Shown here piece after piece: positions 63,058-64,000 of a stretch of DNA of 64,000 nt. The translations under genes were made by a program, and so were the position numbers. A model generated the notes under the pieces. That model worked only from the letters and a program-made list of their open reading frames with translations. It was not told the origin of the DNA and ran no database searches. Position 1 is the stretch's first letter; each line of letters begins with the position of its first letter. The stretch covers positions 6,200,001 to 6,264,000 of the forward strand of contig JAWPMV010000001.1 of NCBI GenBank assembly GCA_033391075.1. The letters run 5' to 3'. This stretch comes from Bacteroidia bacterium (GTDB lineage: Bacteria; Bacteroidota; Bacteroidia; J057).

Positions 63058-64000
63058 ATGAATACAGAAATGCTGGATGTATTGATTGTAGGCGGAGGCC
63101 CAATCGGGCTTGCCTGTGGAATAGAAGCCCAGAGAAGAAAACTATCTTATCTGATCATTGAAAAGGGTTGCCTGGTAAATTCGATTTATCATTACCCTAC
63201 CAATATGACCTTTTTTTCTACCTCCCAGAAAATCGAGATCGGAGGGGTACCTTTTGTTTCTCATCAAGACAAACCCAATCGGAGAGAAGCCTTGGAATAT
63301 TACCGCAGAGTTTATGATACCTATGAACTAGATATTCATACTTATGAACGGGTATTAAATGTGGAACAGGAAGGGGAGCATTATAAAGTAGAAAGTACAA
63401 AGGGGATCTATCGAAGTAAAAGTATTGTCATAGCGACCGGTTTTTTTGATCATCCCAATTTGATGGATGTTCCGGGGGAGGATTTGCCGAAAGTAAAGCA
63501 TTATTTTGACGATCCTCACCCTTATATAGGACATAAGGTCCTCGTAGTCGGAGGTGCAAATTCAGCCATAGATGTGGCTCTAGAATGCTGGCGAAAAGGG
63601 GCAGAGGTTAGCTTGGTTCATAGAGGAGAAGGAGTCGGTAGGCGGGTGAAATACTGGGTAAAACCGGATATAGAAAACAGAATCAAAGAGGGTTCTATCA
63701 AGGCCTATTTTGAAAGTACAGTAAAAGAGGTTTCTGAAGATCATGTCACTCTCAATACCCCTGAAGGGGAAGTCGAAGTAGAAAATGACTTTGTACTGGC
63801 TATGACAGGATTTAAACCGGACTATAGTTTTCTAGGAAAGATTGGTCTGGAGTTTAGTTCGGATGACCTAAAGATGCCTGTAAGAGACGAAGAGACCTTT
63901 GAGAGCAATCTTCCCAATGTATTTCTGGCCGGAACGGTCTGCGGAGGCATGCAAACCAATAAGTGGTTTATTGAGAATTCGATTGAGCATGCGAGTACCG
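63058..64000 (+). CDS. YpdA-family putative bacillithiol disulfide reductase, 3' end outside window
   Basis: The visible 314 codons start at ATG 63058 and stay open to the edge. The product has an FAD Rossmann motif LIVGGGPIGLACGIEAQ at the N-terminus, YHYPTNMTFFSTSQKIEIGG (a YpdA hallmark), a second nucleotide-binding motif VLVVGGANSAIDVALE near residue 170, and NVFLAGTVCGGMQTNKWFIE near the edge. YpdA reduces bacillithiol disulfide with NADPH. Bacillithiol use fits Bacteroidota, and a DinB-family protein at 14370 could be related. The gene is divergent from the respiratory cluster. Confidence 0.88.
   Translation, partial: MNTEMLDVLIVGGGPIGLACGIEAQRRKLSYLIIEKGCLVNSIYHYPTNMTFFSTSQKIEIGGVPFVSHQDKPNRREALEYYRRVYDTYELDIHTYERVLNVEQEGEHYKVESTKGIYRSKSIVIATGFFDHPNLMDVPGEDLPKVKHYFDDPHPYIGHKVLVVGGANSAIDVALECWRKGAEVSLVHRGEGVGRRVKYWVKPDIENRIKEGSIKAYFESTVKEVSEDHVTLNTPEGEVEVENDFVLAMTGFKPDYSFLGKIGLEFSSDDLKMPVRDEETFESNLPNVFLAGTVCGGMQTNKWFIENSIEHAST

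Overview
The window looks like a chromosomal segment of a Bacteroidota bacterium, probably a free-living aerobe of the Saprospiria/Cytophagia type. The order is inferred from gene content and is not proven. The evidence is: two very large secreted proteins ending in a type IX secretion (type B) sorting domain, a complete alternative complex III (ActA-F) joined to an aa3-type cytochrome oxidase cluster, a DUF1800/DUF1501 pair, a YpdA-type reductase, and at least one good Bacteroidota promoter of the TTTG-N18-20-TAnnTTTG type. Shine-Dalgarno sequences are not obvious. No rRNA or tRNA gene, CRISPR array, transposase or prophage was seen.

Layout. 1-9.5 kb is an accessory-looking stretch of small plus-strand genes. 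It holds a secreted NADase-type glycan-binding protein, two SUKH (SMI1/KNR4) proteins, a zinc-ribbon membrane protein, several unrecognised membrane or helical proteins, an AraC-type membrane regulator followed by an S41 peptidase, and a GNAT acetyltransferase. Palindromic intergenic repeats lie between them. 9.5-24.4 kb is mixed housekeeping and metabolism: a sterol desaturase-like hydroxylase, a flavin monooxygenase, an S37 peptidase, a cNMP-binding/AlbA_2 fusion, DinB, a solitary nuoJ, ftcD, pgi, DUF4105, DUF2911, nth, and the DUF1800/DUF1501 pair. 24.5-34.9 kb holds two divergent giant genes (1450 and 1792 codons) for paralogous PKD-rich surface proteins. 35-44.9 kb holds sucD, phoH, a SAM hydrolase-family gene, a LEA14-like lipoprotein, a DUF5060 glycoside hydrolase-like lipoprotein, an S41 peptidase with a TPR end, and mtaB.

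44.8-62.5 kb is one long minus-strand respiratory cluster read in the order actA-actB-actC-actD-actE-actF-coxB-coxA-ctaA-cyoE-coxC-coxC2-cox4-sco-like-DUF420-small CxxC protein. The first six products oxidise menaquinol and pass electrons to c-type hemes. The oxidase subunits reduce oxygen, ctaA and cyoE make heme A, and the last three genes look like assembly factors. The Sco-like protein has lost all copper-ligand residues, and the second subunit III carries an unusually long soluble insertion. A divergent ypdA-like gene runs off the right edge, and the shared upstream region contains a perfect 7-1-7-type palindrome.

Most interesting points: the divergent paralogous giant surface proteins with a shared Cys-containing N-terminal domain, the ligand-less Sco-like protein, the inserted subunit III, a cloverleaf-shaped intergenic repeat with a second repeat family of similar layout, and a solitary nuoJ. 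Nothing here can be claimed as a proven new system from sequence alone.
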